From positions 1-6,317 of the forward strand of contig JAOZRJ010000025.1 of NCBI GenBank assembly GCA_029931885.1: a stretch of 6,317 bases of DNA. Reading direction: 5' to 3'. A program made the translations under genes and the position numbers. Below are positions 6,209-6,317 of the stretch, one piece after another (positions within the stretch are counted from its first letter, which is position 1; every line of letters starts with the position of its first letter). The notes under the pieces were generated by a model, which was not told the origin of the DNA, ran no database searches, and saw only the letters and a program-made list of their open reading frames with translations. Origin of the DNA: Candidatus Omnitrophota bacterium (GTDB taxonomy: Bacteria > Omnitrophota > Koll11 > Zapsychrales > Aceulaceae).

Positions 6209-6317
6209 TTTTTCCGTCTTTTCTAAAAATTTCTAACAACTGATCTCTTAATTTGTTCGCGTCTTGATTTCCGTCAACCTTTAAAAGATTACCCTTTTCT
6301 TTATAATAATCAATAAA
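6183..6317 (-). CDS. adk: Adenylate kinase, C-terminal end only
   Basis: The 3' 44 codons and a TGA stop (6183-6185) are present; the rest lies beyond the right edge. The visible protein starts FIDYYKEKGNLLKVDGNQ, matching the adenylate kinase C-terminus, where a P-LIDYY-x-x-K/R-G segment precedes a VDG strand and a final helix. The enzyme interconverts ATP, AMP and ADP. Position directly before map is the standard secY-adk-map order, which supports the call even though P-loop and lid are not visible. The last 26 nt overlap the start of map in another frame. A nucleoside monophosphate kinase other than adk is conceivable but less likely given context. Confidence 0.88.
   Translation of the reverse strand, partial: FIDYYKEKGNLLKVDGNQDANKLRDQLLEIFRKDGKIDSYQDKA

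Overview
This window is a compact stretch of an AT-rich bacterial chromosome with every gene on the minus strand, so transcription runs from high to low coordinates. Reading in that direction, the genes are adk (3' end only), map, infA, rpmJ, rpsM, rpsK, rpsD, rpoA, rplQ, a class I aspartate-type aminotransferase, and pilT (cut by the left edge). The first nine are the conserved distal part of the bacterial spc/alpha ribosomal-protein operon, in its usual order. The standard genetic code and Shine-Dalgarno initiation fit throughout.

Layout: adk, map, infA and rpmJ overlap one another by 26, 8 and 4 nt. The genes from rpmJ to rplQ are separated by 3 to 40 nt. The aminotransferase follows rplQ after 15 nt and pilT follows after another 3 nt. 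No stretch without a gene exceeds about 40 nt. I saw no promoter, terminator, RNA gene, mobile element or CRISPR array. The simplest reading is one long transcription unit that enters from the right and leaves at the left.

Functionally, adk supplies adenine nucleotide balance and map removes N-terminal methionines. infA starts translation, S13/S11/S4 are head and body proteins of the 30S subunit, L36 and L17 belong to the 50S, and rpoA is the RNA polymerase assembly subunit. The two distal genes, for amino-acid metabolism and for type IV pilus retraction, are not part of the universal cluster.

The organism is probably an uncultured Gram-negative-type bacterium with type IV pili. The proteins have a general flavour compatible with Omnitrophota or a related lineage, but this is a low-confidence impression that needs a phylogeny. 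I found no previously undescribed system. The points worth a second look are small: a 27-nt imperfect duplication that links the end of rpsM to the start of rpsK, a 77-residue charged tail on L17, an eight-glutamate run in the RpoA linker, and the non-ATG starts of map and the aminotransferase.
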